A stretch of DNA of 61,675 nucleotides from Pseudomonadota bacterium (GCA_022709365.1 JAKLIY010000024.1:1-61675); one strand, 5' to 3'; positions 47,065-57,258 are shown, counted from the first letter of the stretch. Program-made: numbers and translations. Notes: generated by a model from the letters alone, not told the origin.

Positions 47065-47372
47065 TCGATGGCCCCCTTGATGATCTCGGAGTTGATGTCA
47101 TCGAATTCGCTGTTGGCACGGCGAATGTAGAGACCGGTCAGCAACCAGAACAGCAGGATCATGCCCGCGCCAATCGGCCAGGCGATGGAGGCGGTGCCGC
47201 CTTCCCAGATGGGCGTGGCCAGCAGCTTCGGCTTGAACGCCACGATCATGATGAAAATGAAATAGATGCCCAGCACTACGGCCGTCAGTGTCCAGGCGAA
47301 CCGGCTGCGTTTCGCGACGAGTTCGTCGAATTTCGGATTTTTTCGAATCCGCTCATACACGGCGGTCGACAT
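47061..47372 (-). CDS. yjcH: DUF485 membrane protein YjcH
   Basis: A 103-aa inner-membrane protein with two helices (residues about 25-47 and 63-85). The N-terminal [17 protein letters not shown] and the [12 protein letters not shown] segment are hallmarks of the DUF485 family. It is encoded directly upstream of actP and overlaps it by ATGA. Its exact part in acetate uptake is unclear. Confidence 0.93.
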   Translation of the reverse strand: MSTAVYERIRKNPKFDELVAKRSRFAWTLTAVVLGIYFIFIMIVAFKPKLLATPIWEGGTASIAWPIGAGMILLFWLLTGLYIRRANSEFDDINSEIIKGAIE

Positions 47373-47620
47373 GGTTGATTCCTCTCTATTTTTGGTGGAA
47401 TTTTAACGCCTGCCCCTGCGAATCCAAGGACAGACATAAGAAATTTAGAATTAACAAAAGACTTTGTCTATGGTGACATTTTGTATTCTGAACTTTCTAC
47501 AGGGTCCGGCAGTTAGCAACAGAAATTGCCCCATTGATGGGAATTAACCGGTGAAACGGTTAGTTCACGATGAATGGATTATCATGACCGCCTTTTCAAC
47601 CTGAACCACCGGCTATCGTC

Positions 47621-49930
47621 ATGAACCTCATCGCTACGCTCGCCCACGAACTCGCCGCCCGTGAACCTCAGATCGAAGCTGCCGTCGCCCTGCTCGATGG
47701 CGGCGCGACCGTGCCGTTCATCGCCCGCTACCGCAAGGAAGCCACTGGCGGGCTGGACGATACGCAACTGCGCCTGCTGGAAGAGCGCTTGAGTTACCTG
47801 CGCGAATTGGAAGAGCGGCGCGGCGTGATCCTGGCCAGCATCCGGGAACAGGGTCAATTGAGCGCCGAACTGGAAACCGCCTTGCTCGCCGCCGATAGCA
47901 AGACGCGGCTAGAAGACCTCTATCTGCCCTACAAGCCCAAGCGCCGCACCAAGGCGCAAATCGCCCGTGAAGCCGGTCTGGCTCCATTAGCTCAGGGTCT
48001 GCGGGATGATCCCACGCAGACGCCGGAGACCTTCGCTGCCGGATTTGTCGATGCCGAGCGTGGCGTTTCTGATATGAAAGCGGCACTCGACGGGGCGCGG
48101 CAGATTCTCATGGAGGAATTCGCCGAAAATGCCGAATTATTAGCCAGTCTACGCGAGTATCTCTGGGAAAACGAGGTGTTATGTTCGCAAATGGTCGAGG
48201 GCAAGGCGGAGGAAGGCGCGAAGTTCCGCGATTATTTCGATTACCGGGAAGCGCTCCAGAAAATCCCTTCCCACCGGGCTTTGGCGCTGTTCCGGGGCCG
48301 TAATGAGGGGGTACTGCAACTGAGTCTGGAAATTGGCGATCCAGCGGCACCGGGTCCCGATCCCGGCGAACGGCGAGTCGCAGCGCAGTTCGGCATTCGC
48401 GATGAGGGTCGGCCCGCTGACGCCTGGTTGCGAGAAACCGTCCGCTGGACCTGGAAGGTCAAGCTATTACCGCATCTGGAGACCGAGTTGAAGCAGCGCT
48501 TGCGCGAAGCGGCGGAAGAAGAAGCCATCCGGGTATTCGCCAGCAACCTGCGCGATTTATTGCTGGCTGCGCCGGCGGGCGCTCGCCCGACCTTGGGGCT
48601 GGACCCCGGTTTGCGCACCGGCGTTAAAGTGGCGGTAGTGGACGCCACCGGCAAGTTGGTAGAGACCGCGACGATTTATCCCCATGTTCCGCGCAACCAG
48701 TGGGATGCCAGCCTGCACGTTCTCGCTGAATTGTGCCGCAGCCACAAGGTGGAACTCATCAGCGTTGGCAACGGCACCGCATCTCGCGAAACCGACCGGC
48801 TGGCGACTGAGTTGATGCAGCGTCATCCTGAACTGCGGCTGCAAAAACTGGTGGTGTCGGAAGCCGGCGCTTCGGTGTATTCCGCTTCGGAACTGGCGGC
48901 GCGAGAATTCCCCGATGTGGATGTCTCTTTGCGCGGCGCGGTGTCTATCGCCCGCCGCCTGCAGGACCCGTTGGCTGAACTGGTGAAGATTGAACCCAAG
49001 GCCATCGGCGTTGGCCAGTACCAGCACGATGTCGGCCAGACCCGGCTGGCGCGAATGCTGGATGCGGTGGTCGAGGACTGCGTGAACGCGGTTGGCGTGG
49101 ACGTGAACACCGCTTCGGCGCCGCTGTTGGCGCGGGTCGCCGGATTAAACACGACCTTGGCCCGCAACATCGTCGAGTTCCGCGATACGAACGGCCCGTT
49201 CCGCCGCCGCGAACAGTTGCGAAAAATTGCCCGGCTGGGCGACAAGACCTTCGAGCAAGCCGCTGGCTTTCTGCGCATTCCCAACGGCGACAATCCGCTG
49301 GATCGCTCCGCCGTCCACCCGGAAGCTTATCCGGTCGTGGAGCGCATTCTGGCTACCAGCGGGCGCGGGTTGCACGAAGTGCTGGGCAACACTGCCTTCC
49401 TCAAGGCGCTGGAGCCGACCCGCTTTATTGATGAGCGGTTTGGCTTGCCGACTGTGCAAGATATTCTGGCGGAATTGGAGAAACCGGGCCGCGATCCCCG
49501 CCCGGAATTCAAGACGGCCGCGTTCAAAGAGGGGGTGGAAAAACTAACGGATTTACAGCCGGGAATGGTGCTGGAGGGCGTGGTGACCAATGTTGCCAAC
49601 TTCGGGGCGTTCGTGGACATCGGCGTTCATCAGGACGGCTTGGTGCATATTTCAGCACTGGCCGATCGCTTTGTGAAAGACCCCCGCGACGTGGTGAAGG
49701 CCGGTCAGGTGGTGAAGGTGAAGGTGTTGGAAGTCGATTTGCAGCGGCAGCGGATTGCGTTAACGATGCGATTGAGTGAGCCGGCAACCGGTACGCTGCC
49801 CCGGAAAGCGGAGCATCCTCAGCGGCAGGAACGTCAGGAGCGGGAACCGCGTCCTGCGCCGCCACAGAAATCAGAGCAACGTCCGGGCGCGTTGGCCGAA
49901 GCCTTTGCCCGGGCGCGGCAGGAGCGGTAG
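47621..49930 (+). CDS. tex: Tex-like RNA-binding transcription accessory protein
   Basis: A 769-aa member of the Tex/YhgF family. An N-terminal helical region ([23 protein letters not shown]), a YqgF/RNase H-like domain ([17 protein letters not shown]), HhH domains ([18 protein letters not shown]) and a C-terminal S1 domain ([35 protein letters not shown]) appear in the usual order. The last ~50 residues are Arg/Gln/Pro-rich. The proposed role is RNA binding linked to transcription and translation. A single gene, divergent from yjcH-actP. Confidence 0.95.
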   Translation: MNLIATLAHELAAREPQIEAAVALLDGGATVPFIARYRKEATGGLDDTQLRLLEERLSYLRELEERRGVILASIREQGQLSAELETALLAADSKTRLEDLYLPYKPKRRTKAQIAREAGLAPLAQGLRDDPTQTPETFAAGFVDAERGVSDMKAALDGARQILMEEFAENAELLASLREYLWENEVLCSQMVEGKAEEGAKFRDYFDYREALQKIPSHRALALFRGRNEGVLQLSLEIGDPAAPGPDPGERRVAAQFGIRDEGRPADAWLRETVRWTWKVKLLPHLETELKQRLREAAEEEAIRVFASNLRDLLLAAPAGARPTLGLDPGLRTGVKVAVVDATGKLVETATIYPHVPRNQWDASLHVLAELCRSHKVELISVGNGTASRETDRLATELMQRHPELRLQKLVVSEAGASVYSASELAAREFPDVDVSLRGAVSIARRLQDPLAELVKIEPKAIGVGQYQHDVGQTRLARMLDAVVEDCVNAVGVDVNTASAPLLARVAGLNTTLARNIVEFRDTNGPFRRREQLRKIARLGDKTFEQAAGFLRIPNGDNPLDRSAVHPEAYPVVERILATSGRGLHEVLGNTAFLKALEPTRFIDERFGLPTVQDILAELEKPGRDPRPEFKTAAFKEGVEKLTDLQPGMVLEGVVTNVANFGAFVDIGVHQDGLVHISALADRFVKDPRDVVKAGQVVKVKVLEVDLQRQRIALTMRLSEPATGTLPRKAEHPQRQERQEREPRPAPPQKSEQRPGALAEAFARARQER

Positions 49931-49964
49931 TGAGGGAAACGCCGGATTCACACAAATCCGACGT

Positions 49965-50264
49965 TTAATCCTCCCGATCAGCGAGCAGATCATCCTCGTC
50001 GCTGATGTCTTCCTCTTCCTTCTCCTCTTCGTAGCCCAGATCATCCGCTTCCAGTTCGTCAAAGGGGCCAGACCAGTCTTCCGGGGCTTCGATGGCTTCG
50101 ATAGGCAGTTCGTACCAGGCATCCAGATCCAGTTCTTCTACTTCACCGTCGAAGTACTGGATTTCGATAGTTTGGGCATCCTCGTCGAGGGCAACAACCT
50201 CAAAATCGTTGCCGGTTTCCTGGTTGCGATACCAGTTACCGATGATGGGATCAACATCGCTCAT
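49965..50264 (-). CDS. Small acidic conserved protein (DUF6763-like)
   Basis: A 99-aa protein that starts MSDVDPIIGNWYRNQETG and ends in an acidic run (EEEKEEEDISDEDD). The first 70 residues (VVALDEDAQTIEIQYFDGEV, WYELPIEAIEAPEDWSGPF) resemble a small conserved gammaproteobacterial family with a YFDG.VEEL core. It is probably a cytosolic beta-rich protein. The function is unknown. Confidence 0.7.
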   Translation of the reverse strand: MSDVDPIIGNWYRNQETGNDFEVVALDEDAQTIEIQYFDGEVEELDLDAWYELPIEAIEAPEDWSGPFDELEADDLGYEEEKEEEDISDEDDLLADRED

Positions 50265-50372
50265 AGCCGATCTCCTGCAGCCGGTGGGATAGTTTTATTG
50301 GTTACGGTCTTTTAAGACATTTTGACCAATGAGCTTTAAACAATTCAACCCCACCGCTGAGGAAATTTTGGT

Positions 50373-51719
50373 TTACGCCGGACGCCGCAGGGTTCCTCGA
50401 CTTTCCGCCGGACGGGCATGGGCTGATCCGCGCCAACTGGACGTCTGGCTCCGTGGATGACTCGACCGGGCCGGTTCAGAACGGGCCGGGGCCGAACTTC
50501 TCGACTGTGGAGCGCGACCGGGCAGCGCGCCGCGATTGCGGCCATTCGGAATCGGCTCAGCCTTGATGCGCGGGTCCGGTTCAAAACCGGGCATCACTTC
50601 CCTGGGCAGCGAACGCTTGAGAACCTTTTCGATATCCGCCAGCAGCTTATGCTCGTCCACGCAGACCAGAGAGACGGCCTCGCCGTCCGCGCCAGCGCGG
50701 CCCGTGCGGCCGATGCGATGGATATAGTCTTCCGGCACGTTGGGCAATTCAAAATTGACCACCTGCGGCAATTCGATAATATCAATGCCCCGGGCGGCGA
50801 TGTCGGTCGCGACCAGCACCGGGAGCGCGCCGCTCTTGAACTGCGCCAGGGCATGCGTTCGCGCCGACTGGCTCTTGTTACCGTGGATGGCTAGCGAAGT
50901 AATGCCACCCTTGGTTAATTGCTCGGACAGCCGATTAGCCCCGTGCTTGGTACGGGTGAACACCAGCACTTGCCGCCAGTTGTTTTCGCGGATCAGATGA
51001 GCCAGCAGTTCGCGCTTCCGTTCCCGATCCACAAAATGCACTCGTTGGGTCACCGCTTCAGCCGGGGCATTGCGGCGGGCCACTTCGATCAGCGCTGGAC
51101 GGTTCAACAGGCTGTCCGCCAGAGTGCGAATTTCATCGGAAAAAGTCGCGGAGAACAGCAGGTTCTGCCGTTGCCGGGGCAGCAGCGCCAGGACTTTCTT
51201 GATATCGTGAATAAAGCCCATGTCCAACATGCGGTCGGCTTCATCCAATACCAGCACCTCGACCCGAGACAGATCGAGCGTCCGCTGACCGACATGATCC
51301 AGCAGGCGGCCGGGGGTGGCGACCAGGATATCGATGCGACCCCGCAGTTGCTGGATTTGCGGCTGAATGCCAACGCCGCCGAAGATGACCATCGACTTCA
51401 ATTTCACATACTTGCCGTATTCGCGGACGCTTTCCTCTACCTGCGCCGCCAGTTCGCGGGTCGGGGTAAGAATCAGCGCGCGGATCGGCGCACGGCCGCC
51501 GGCATTGACGATTCTGCCGTTGTCCGCAGCCAGACGGTGCAGGATAGGCAGGGTAAAACCGGCAGTTTTGCCGGTGCCGGTCTGCGCACCGGCGAGTAAA
51601 TCACCGCCCGACAGCACGGCGGGGATCGCCTGCCGCTGAATCGGGGTGGGAACGGTATAGCCGCGTTCAGTCACCGCACGAACGAGAGCATCGGACAGTC
51701 CAAGGGAAGCAAACGACAT
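50373..51719 (-). CDS. rhlE: DEAD-box RNA helicase, RhlE type
   Basis: ATP-dependent RNA helicase, 448 aa. All motifs are present: Q motif [14 protein letters not shown], Walker [73 protein letters not shown] and [10 protein letters not shown]. The final 70 residues are a basic, Arg/Ser-rich tail that likely binds RNA. RhlE is the best fit from the core ([20 protein letters not shown]); the exact subfamily is not certain from sequence alone. Confidence 0.9.
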   Translation of the reverse strand: MSFASLGLSDALVRAVTERGYTVPTPIQRQAIPAVLSGGDLLAGAQTGTGKTAGFTLPILHRLAADNGRIVNAGGRAPIRALILTPTRELAAQVEESVREYGKYVKLKSMVIFGGVGIQPQIQQLRGRIDILVATPGRLLDHVGQRTLDLSRVEVLVLDEADRMLDMGFIHDIKKVLALLPRQRQNLLFSATFSDEIRTLADSLLNRPALIEVARRNAPAEAVTQRVHFVDRERKRELLAHLIRENNWRQVLVFTRTKHGANRLSEQLTKGGITSLAIHGNKSQSARTHALAQFKSGALPVLVATDIAARGIDIIELPQVVNFELPNVPEDYIHRIGRTGRAGADGEAVSLVCVDEHKLLADIEKVLKRSLPREVMPGFEPDPRIKAEPIPNGRNRGALPGRAPQSRSSAPARSEPARSSHPRSQTSSWRGSAHARPAESRGTLRRPA

Positions 51720-51961
51720 GAGACTCCAAAGATTTTAAGGCAACATCGGCCGGCCGCCGGGATTCGGCGCCAGTCTTCGGCAGATGGATAGGGAATTCAC
51801 CAGGATGGGTGCGACGCGGGAGACTGAAACGATGCCGCAAGTGCGCAGCTTAACAGGATTTGAGGGATTAAGCTTGCGTCATATTCAAAACTGGCTAACC
51901 CCCCCTGGGGCGTCTACACTTTTTTGACTTCCCTAAAACCATTCCTAAAAAAGGCCATACC

Positions 51962-52729
51962 TTGAACAAGCTGTATGTTTGGCAACATCGAGGCTTTTTC
52001 ATGGGCCGCCTGCCGGATATTTCCGAACACCGGCTCGGTTCGGCGGCGCTCTGCGTAGGCATCGACCGACCCTTCCAGGTGCTGGAGAGCGAAAGCAGCG
52101 GCTGGCGGGAATGCCGGACCGTGCTGGTGCCGCCCGGCTGTCTCCATGAAATCCAGGTCGGCGGTGCTGTCATGGCGATCCTGTTCATCGAGCCGGAGAG
52201 TCCTGATTACCCGGCGATTCACAACGCCATGCTCGATGGCGAATGGCAATGCCTGTACGGTCTGGCGCACGAGACCGAGGTGCTGGCTGCTCTGCATGAA
52301 GCCTGGGAGCGCCAGCCGGACGCGGCAGCTATTCACGACCTGCTCGACCGGCTGATTCCGCCGCCGAACCCGGAGCAGCGCCCGCAACCGCTGGATGGGC
52401 GGATTCAGAAAGTCATCCGGCTGATGAAGGAGGATTTGACCCGCAGCTACTCAATGAATGAACTAGCCGAGGTGGTGAATCTGTCGCCGACCCGGCTGGT
52501 GCATTTGTTCAAGGAAGAGGTGGGCGTACCGATTCGCCGCTTCCGGCAATGGCACCGGATGCGGGTGGTCGCGGCGCTGGTGTCGAAGAATCAGACGCTC
52601 ACCGACGCCGCACTCGGCGCCGGCTTCGCCGATTCTTCACATTTCAGCCGGGCGTTCCGCAACATGTTCGGAATCACGCCCTCGTCGGTCTTTGGCCGCG
52701 CCGCCAACGTCCAGATCGTTCTGGCCTGA
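51962..52729 (+). CDS. AraC-family transcriptional regulator
   Basis: A 255-aa protein. The N-terminal ~150 residues form a cupin-like ligand domain (VLVPPGCLHEIQV). The C-terminal ~100 residues are the AraC double HTH: SMNELAEVVNLSPTRLVHLF and TDAALGAGFADSSHFSRAFRNMFGITPSS. It starts at TTG 51962; the next in-frame ATG (52001) would drop the first 13 residues, so the start is uncertain. A TatD gene follows 13 bp later. The ligand is unknown. Confidence 0.88.
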   Translation: MNKLYVWQHRGFFMGRLPDISEHRLGSAALCVGIDRPFQVLESESSGWRECRTVLVPPGCLHEIQVGGAVMAILFIEPESPDYPAIHNAMLDGEWQCLYGLAHETEVLAALHEAWERQPDAAAIHDLLDRLIPPPNPEQRPQPLDGRIQKVIRLMKEDLTRSYSMNELAEVVNLSPTRLVHLFKEEVGVPIRRFRQWHRMRVVAALVSKNQTLTDAALGAGFADSSHFSRAFRNMFGITPSSVFGRAANVQIVLA

Positions 52730-52742
52730 ACGATCCCTGACG

Positions 52743-53534
52743 ATGCTGAATCTGATCGATTGCCATAACCACTTTGACGAAGCCAGCTTCGATGTCGACC
52801 GGGACGCCGCCTACCAGCGGGCGCAGCAATCCGGCGTCATCGCACAAGTGCTGGCGGCAGTCAGCGCCCGACTATGGCCGAAGCTTAAGGCGGTGGCGAT
52901 GCATCATCCGGGACTGTATCCCTGCTACGGCCTGCATCCCGCCTATCTGGCTGAACATCGCCCGGAACATCTTGATGCGCTGGCGAATTGGTTGAGCCGA
53001 GAACGTCCGGTCGCCATTGGTGAATGCGGGCTGGATTATTACCTGCCTGATCTGGACCCGGACGTTCAGGCCGAATATTTCACCGGGCAATTGCGGCTGG
53101 CCCGCCGCCATGATCTGCCAGTGGTCATTCACGCCCGTCATGCGGTGGATCAGGTCATCAAGCTGCTGCGGCGCTTTGCCGGGGTGCGGGGGATGGTGCA
53201 CAGTTTTTCCGGCAGTGAAGATCAGGCCGGGCGACTGCTCGATATGGGCATCCTGCTGAGTTTTGGCGGCCCGGTCACTTATCCACGCGCCACCCGGCTG
53301 CGCAGCCTCATTCGCTATTTGCCCCTGGATGGTTTGCTGTTGGAGACTGACGCCCCGGATCAGCCGCTCAGCAGCCATCGCAGTGAACGTAATGAACCGG
53401 CGTTTCTGACGGAAGTGCTGGATTGCATCGCTGGGTTGCGCGGCGTTGATCCCGCAGAAATCGCCGCCACCACCACGGCCAACGCCCGCCGACTGTTCCA
53501 GTTGCCCGATGCCTTACCCGCAAGCCCGTACTGA
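52743..53534 (+). CDS. TatD-family metal-dependent hydrolase
   Basis: A 263-aa TIM-barrel protein related to YjjV/YcfH/TatD DNases. Metal-binding residues are in IDCHNHFDEASF (HxH), ALGECGLDYY-like AIGECGLDYYLPD (E), VIHARHAVDQV, GMVHSFSGSEDQA (H) and LETDAPDQPLSS (D). The ATG at 52743 gives the usual N-terminus; 17 codons upstream have no family match. Its end overlaps the next gene by 26 bp. Confidence 0.9.
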   Translation: MLNLIDCHNHFDEASFDVDRDAAYQRAQQSGVIAQVLAAVSARLWPKLKAVAMHHPGLYPCYGLHPAYLAEHRPEHLDALANWLSRERPVAIGECGLDYYLPDLDPDVQAEYFTGQLRLARRHDLPVVIHARHAVDQVIKLLRRFAGVRGMVHSFSGSEDQAGRLLDMGILLSFGGPVTYPRATRLRSLIRYLPLDGLLLETDAPDQPLSSHRSERNEPAFLTEVLDCIAGLRGVDPAEIAATTTANARRLFQLPDALPASPY

Positions 53535-54294
53535 AATTCTCATCGGTGCGGCAGGGTTGGCCCGGCTGCGGGCAACGCATGTCCTGGTGGCCGGGCTGGG
53601 CGGGGTGGGCGGCCATGTCGCCGAGACGCTGGGCCGCGCCGGGGTAGGCTATCTGACCCTGTTGGATCACGATGTCGTCTCCCCCTCCAATCTCAACCGC
53701 CAGTTACTGGCGCTGCATTCCACCCTGGGCCGACCCAAGGTCGAGATCATGGCCGAGCGGCTGCACGATATCGATCCCACGCTGGAACTGACCCTGATCG
53801 GCGAATTTTTGCATCCCGAGGCGGCGGAGGCGCTGATCGCCCCCCTCACCCCTAACCCCTCTCCCTCAAGGGGCGAGGGGAGTCGACCGCCCTATGATTT
53901 TGTCGCGGACTGTATTGACAGCATCGCCTGCAAGGCGGCGCTGGTTGCGGCCTGTCATCGCCATGGAACGCTGGTAGTTTCCGCCTTGGGGGCCGGGAAT
54001 TGCCTGGATGTAAGCCGAGTGCGGGTGGCGCAATTGAATCAGACCCAAATGTGTCCATTGGCTCGTGAGTTACGGCGGAAGCTGCGGGAACTGGGCGCGC
54101 CGCTGAACTATCCTGTGATTTACAGCGATGAACCGCGCCGTCCACCGTTGCCGCATCAGCCGGTTGATGGCGCTACGTCCGGTCGGCCCCGCGCCGTGAA
54201 TGGCACGATTTCCTATCTGCCAGCGCTGTTTGGGGTGATGCTGGCGGGGGTGATTATTCGGCGGTTGCTGGACATTGATGATCAACCGAAATGA
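53509..54294 (+). CDS. tcdA: ThiF/TcdA-like tRNA t6A dehydratase-family protein
   Basis: E1-like adenylyltransferase fold, 261 aa. A nucleotide-binding HVLVAGLGGVGGHVAETLGR (residues ~22-41), LTLLDHDVVSPSNLNRQ, LGRPKVEIMAERL and YDFVADCIDSIACKAAL match TcdA (CsdL), which converts tRNA t6A to the cyclic form. Between ALIA and YDFVADCIDS lies an insert (PLTPNPSPSRGEGSRP, about residues 111-126) encoded by a GC-rich repeat. ATG 53509 begins MPYPQARTEILIG. It overlaps tatD by 26 bp and, tail to tail, thiL by 13 bp. The subfamily assignment rests on gene-level similarity only. Confidence 0.75.
   Translation: MPYPQARTEILIGAAGLARLRATHVLVAGLGGVGGHVAETLGRAGVGYLTLLDHDVVSPSNLNRQLLALHSTLGRPKVEIMAERLHDIDPTLELTLIGEFLHPEAAEALIAPLTPNPSPSRGEGSRPPYDFVADCIDSIACKAALVAACHRHGTLVVSALGAGNCLDVSRVRVAQLNQTQMCPLARELRRKLRELGAPLNYPVIYSDEPRRPPLPHQPVDGATSGRPRAVNGTISYLPALFGVMLAGVIIRRLLDIDDQPK
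53841..53881. repeat. GC-rich palindromic repeat inside the tcdA-like gene
   Basis: CCCCCTCACCCCTAACCCCT followed by CTCCCTCAAGGGGCGAGGGGA. It is the reverse orientation of the repeat in hsdS (2709-2748), is translated in frame as PLTPNPSPSRGEG, and falls between two conserved strands of the ThiF fold. Confidence 0.75.
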
Positions 54295-55253
54295 TCATAC
54301 CCCGCCCGCTCCAGCGGGAAGGCCGAACCGTCAGCGCGGCATAACTGCAACCCCGGTTCCTCAGTAATAATGCCGATGCCGGTGCAGCGGCAATTCCAGG
54401 CCGCCGCCACGGCGGTCAACAATGCGGCCCGATCCGGCGGCACCGTAAAACACAGTTCATAATCGTCGCCGCTGGCCAACGCAGTCCGCAACGCCGCATC
54501 CCGATCCAAACTGGCGGCCAAGGCTCGCGATAACGGCAAGCGATCCACCTCCAACTGCGCCCCGACACCGCTGCGCCGGAGGATGTGGCTGAGGTCCTGA
54601 GCCAGTCCGTCAGAAATATCGATTGCAGCGCTGGCGATGCCGCGCAGGGCCAGTCCCTGAACGATGCGCGGCTCCGGGCGCTCCAGCCGCTGCTGGAGAT
54701 AACCCCGATATTCGGGAGCGACCACGACCCTGTCGAATGCCGCCGCCAAAGCCAGCCCGGCGTCGCCCAGTGTGCCGGTGACGTAAATGCCATCATCCGG
54801 TTGCGCGCCATCGCGGCGCAGTGCCAGTCCCGGCGGTATGAAACCCTGCGCCTGAAGGGTGATAAGCGTGGTCGGCCCGTGGGTGGTGTCGCCGCCAACC
54901 AGTTGCACGTCATAGCGATCCGCCAGCGCGAAAAAACCCTGGCAAAACCGTTCCAGCCAATTTTCATCGGCGCTCGGCAGGGTTAACGCCAGCGTCGCCC
55001 AGGCCGGCGTTGCGCCCATCGCCGCCAGATCGCTGAGATTGACCGCCAGCGCCTTGTGGCCCAGCCCTGCGGGATCAGTGTTGGCGAAGAAATGTACGCC
55101 CGCCACGAGGGTGTCCATGGTGACGGCTAAATGCTGCCCAGCGGGCGGAATCAGCAATGCACAGTCATCGCCAATACCCAGCGCTACATCAGGACGCTGG
55201 CGGCACTGAGCGGCGAGATAGCGGTCGATCAGGGCAAATTCTGAAGTGGGCAT
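54282..55253 (-). CDS. thiL: Thiamine-monophosphate kinase
   Basis: Phosphorylates thiamine monophosphate to thiamine pyrophosphate. A 323-aa protein with the AIR-synthase-type fold: FALIDRYLA, GIGDDCALLIPPAGQHLAV, DTLVAGVHFF, KALAVNLSDLAAMGA, LVGGDTTHGP and the C-terminal ISDGLAQDLSHIL and ALASGDDYELCFTV. It overlaps the 3' end of the TcdA-like gene on the opposite strand by 13 bp. Confidence 0.95.
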   Translation of the reverse strand: MPTSEFALIDRYLAAQCRQRPDVALGIGDDCALLIPPAGQHLAVTMDTLVAGVHFFANTDPAGLGHKALAVNLSDLAAMGATPAWATLALTLPSADENWLERFCQGFFALADRYDVQLVGGDTTHGPTTLITLQAQGFIPPGLALRRDGAQPDDGIYVTGTLGDAGLALAAAFDRVVVAPEYRGYLQQRLERPEPRIVQGLALRGIASAAIDISDGLAQDLSHILRRSGVGAQLEVDRLPLSRALAASLDRDAALRTALASGDDYELCFTVPPDRAALLTAVAAAWNCRCTGIGIITEEPGLQLCRADGSAFPLERAGYDHFG

Positions 55254-55301
55254 GAGCAGGATGGCATCCCGGTGAAGCGCGCTAGCGTGGAGTAAGAGCG
55301 G

Positions 55302-55691
55302 TCAGGAGGGGTGTTGAAAATCCCGCCGGGCGGTGGAAATGGTGACGGTGAAGCCAGCGATCACATCGCTCAGGGTCATTAGTACGATCAGGAAGAACGT
55401 CATATTGGCCATGCGCGGCATGACGATCAACTCGATCAAGGCGATGATGAACACCACCAGCGACAACACATGATTAACAATAGCAGCGGTCGAGCTATTG
55501 GTCGCGCGGTAGATCTCAACGCACAGCAGAGCCAGACCGATGACCAGCAACAGGTCGCCGCCCTGGAACGGCAGCGATGTCCTGGACAGCAGTGGCAAGC
55601 TGAACTGCGTCGCTTCCAGCCAGCCCGGCGCGACCAGCGCCAGTGCGGTGTAAGCAGCGACGATGAATGCAAGCAGGGGAATGCCGGCCAT
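55302..55691 (-). CDS. Small four-helix membrane protein
   Basis: A 129-aa protein with about four hydrophobic helices (residues ~4-24, 40-60, 66-90 and 95-118) and a short basic tail. ATG 55691 (MAGIPLLAFIVAAY) is preferred to ATG 55712, which overlaps the decayed end of the glycosyltransferase. The family is not recognised. Its helix content suggests an inner-membrane protein. Confidence 0.55.
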   Translation of the reverse strand: MAGIPLLAFIVAAYTALALVAPGWLEATQFSLPLLSRTSLPFQGGDLLLVIGLALLCVEIYRATNSSTAAIVNHVLSLVVFIIALIELIVMPRMANMTFFLIVLMTLSDVIAGFTVTISTARRDFQHPS

Positions 55692-55712
55692 GGTTTTCTC
55701 TCTTGGGTTCAT

Positions 55713-56199
55713 GAGGGGTAGTGAATTCGGGCCAGCCGTTCAGGATCGACGCCGAAGAAATAGCGAAAATCCCTTGATCACCGGTAGTAATGCCGGTGAT
55801 CCGGGAACGGACGTTCATCAACATTTCCATCACCCGTAACCCAGGTTGACCACCCGACAGGCGCACATCGAAGCGGCCCCAATGCTGGTGAGGATCGCTC
55901 AGAGCGGTGCGAATCAGGTTCGCTGCAGCGGGCAGCGGCTGGCTATCGGCGTGCAGGAACCAGAGGATGGCGTTGCTGGCCTGTTGGGCACCCGCGTTCA
56001 TCTGCGCCGCCCGGCCTTTGGGGCTGAGGATGCCCCGATTTGCCAGCGGTTCGGCCAACGCGACGGTCCGATCCCGGCTGCCGCCGTCGACGACGATCAG
56101 CTCGCAATGCTGACTCCGCAGCGGCTGCAGGGCTTCCAGACCGGCGACAATGTGCGCTGCTTCGTTCAGGACGGGTAGGATGATAGAGATGCCGGACAT
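55713..56199 (-). pseudogene. Family 2 glycosyltransferase, C-terminally truncated
   Basis: ATG 56199 starts MSGISIILPVLNEAAHI, a TIGR04283-type glycosyltransferase. The GT-A features are present: IVVDGGSRDRTV, LSPKGRAAQMNAGA, WFLHADSQPLP and TGDQGIFAIS. After SILNGWPEFTT, where relatives continue with the PLMEDVELS region that holds the catalytic base, the frame runs into the start of the next gene and continues as unrelated sequence to 55516. So about 70 C-terminal residues are missing, consistent with a deletion joining it to the small membrane protein gene. Confidence 0.6.
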
Positions 56200-56268
56200 G
56201 ATTTTTCGGGTGTGGGGACTAGCCAGCGGTGATGGGAGATTGTATGATTCTTTCCCTCGTTTTGTCAT

Positions 56269-56344
<76 letters not shown>

Positions 56345-56376
56345 TTTCAATATCCAGGCAGTTCCAGAATCGTCCG

Positions 56377-56402
56377 AAAGCCCGCATAACAGCGGGCTTT
56401 TT
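56377..56402 (+). terminator. Rho-independent terminator after tRNA-Ala
   Basis: AAAGCCCGC, loop ATAACA, GCGGGCTTTTT: a perfect stem with a T run, 33 bp after the tRNA. Confidence 0.9.
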
Positions 56403-56457
56403 CGTGGTGCTTACTGACTACCTTCCTCTAACACAAATCGATCCCGACAAATCTCGC

Positions 56458-56715
56458 ATGACTCCTGAAGAACAACAGGCCAGCGCGCTGGTTGCCGCCT
56501 GCGCTAAGGAAGCCAGCGCCTACATTCTCCATTACGCCGACGATGCCGGGTTGGACCGGCTGTCATTTCTGGTGAGCGTTGCGGCGGTGCTGGCGTCTTC
56601 CGCCTTGGCGGCCCAACCGGAAGATCAGTTGCCAAACGCTTCCCGCCACATCCAGAACGCCCTGGGGTTAATTCATTGCCTGCGCGAGGCCGAGGGCGCC
56701 GACATAAGTTCGTAA
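56458..56715 (+). CDS. 85-aa hypothetical protein
   Basis: ATG 56458 starts MTPEEQQASALVAACAKEAS, a small helical soluble protein with an alanine-rich middle (FLVSVAAVLASSALAAQPED) and a C-terminal AGLGLIHCLREAEG-like helix. An in-frame ATG at 56404 would start inside the tRNA terminator region and is rejected. No family is recognised. Confidence 0.55.
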   Translation: MTPEEQQASALVAACAKEASAYILHYADDAGLDRLSFLVSVAAVLASSALAAQPEDQLPNASRHIQNALGLIHCLREAEGADISS

Positions 56716-56892
56716 GGAAACGGTCTTAAGGAAGGCGATCATATTCACATTGCGGTCGCCAGAGTCTGAATCGCCCGCTTCACCCCCCCTCTTTCGGCGC
56801 AGATTCAGCAGGTTTCAACCGGCCTGCTGATGCCTGTTTTACCCGCAGTCGGATGCTGGAAAATTCCCTCACCCACGCCTGATTTCCTCTCT

Positions 56893-56909
56893 TGTCAGAA
56901 AATTTTACA
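56893..56909 (+). promoter_or_regulatory. 17-bp site A, TGTCAGAAAATTTTACA
   Basis: Identical to 56970-56986 and related to 57189-57205. The reverse complement reads TGTAAAATTTTCTGACA, resembling the activator-type boxes reported upstream of PEP-CTERM genes with sigma-54 promoters. The identity of the binding protein is inference. Confidence 0.55.
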
Positions 56910-56969
56910 GTCAATCTTTAATTGATAAACAATAGGTTAATCATGAAAGGCGTTTGGGGTCCACCCCAC

Positions 56970-56986
56970 TGTCAGAAAATTTTACA
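56970..56986 (+). promoter_or_regulatory. 17-bp site B, TGTCAGAAAATTTTACA
   Basis: An exact copy of site A, 77 bp downstream. It is followed by CCTATTCCC. Confidence 0.55.
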
Positions 56987-57188
56987 CCTATTCCCTACTG
57001 ATACACTAAGATATTTTTCAATCACGCCGCAGATTGAGTAATTTTTGGGTAGTCATACGTACACATAAGATTTCTGATGTTGGGCGGAATCACATTTATA
57101 GATGACGATTGTTATTTTTAAGAAGCGTTTTTGAGCGGATTTTACCTTCAATCAGCGAGAATTCCCCATTGAGAGGAGATTTCATGAC

Positions 57189-57205
57189 TGTCAGGTTTTT
57201 TTACA
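57189..57205 (+). promoter_or_regulatory. 17-bp site C, TGTCAGGTTTTTTTACA
   Basis: A variant of sites A and B that keeps TGTCAG and TTTTACA. Its centre is about 88 bp upstream of the expected transcription start, a usual distance for a sigma-54 enhancer-binding protein. Confidence 0.55.
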
Positions 57206-57258
57206 CCCCAAACTTTGCAGACGATAGAATTTATTTATTATTCAATAAGATGTGAAGT

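Noticed and set aside
46061..47119. Minus-strand frame of 352 codons in the actP region
   Set aside because: Off-frame reading of actP with a biased His/Arg/Gly composition typical of out-of-frame GC-rich DNA.
56404..56457. Long start of the 85-aa gene
   Set aside because: It begins at the foot of the tRNA terminator; ATG 56458 is the sensible start.
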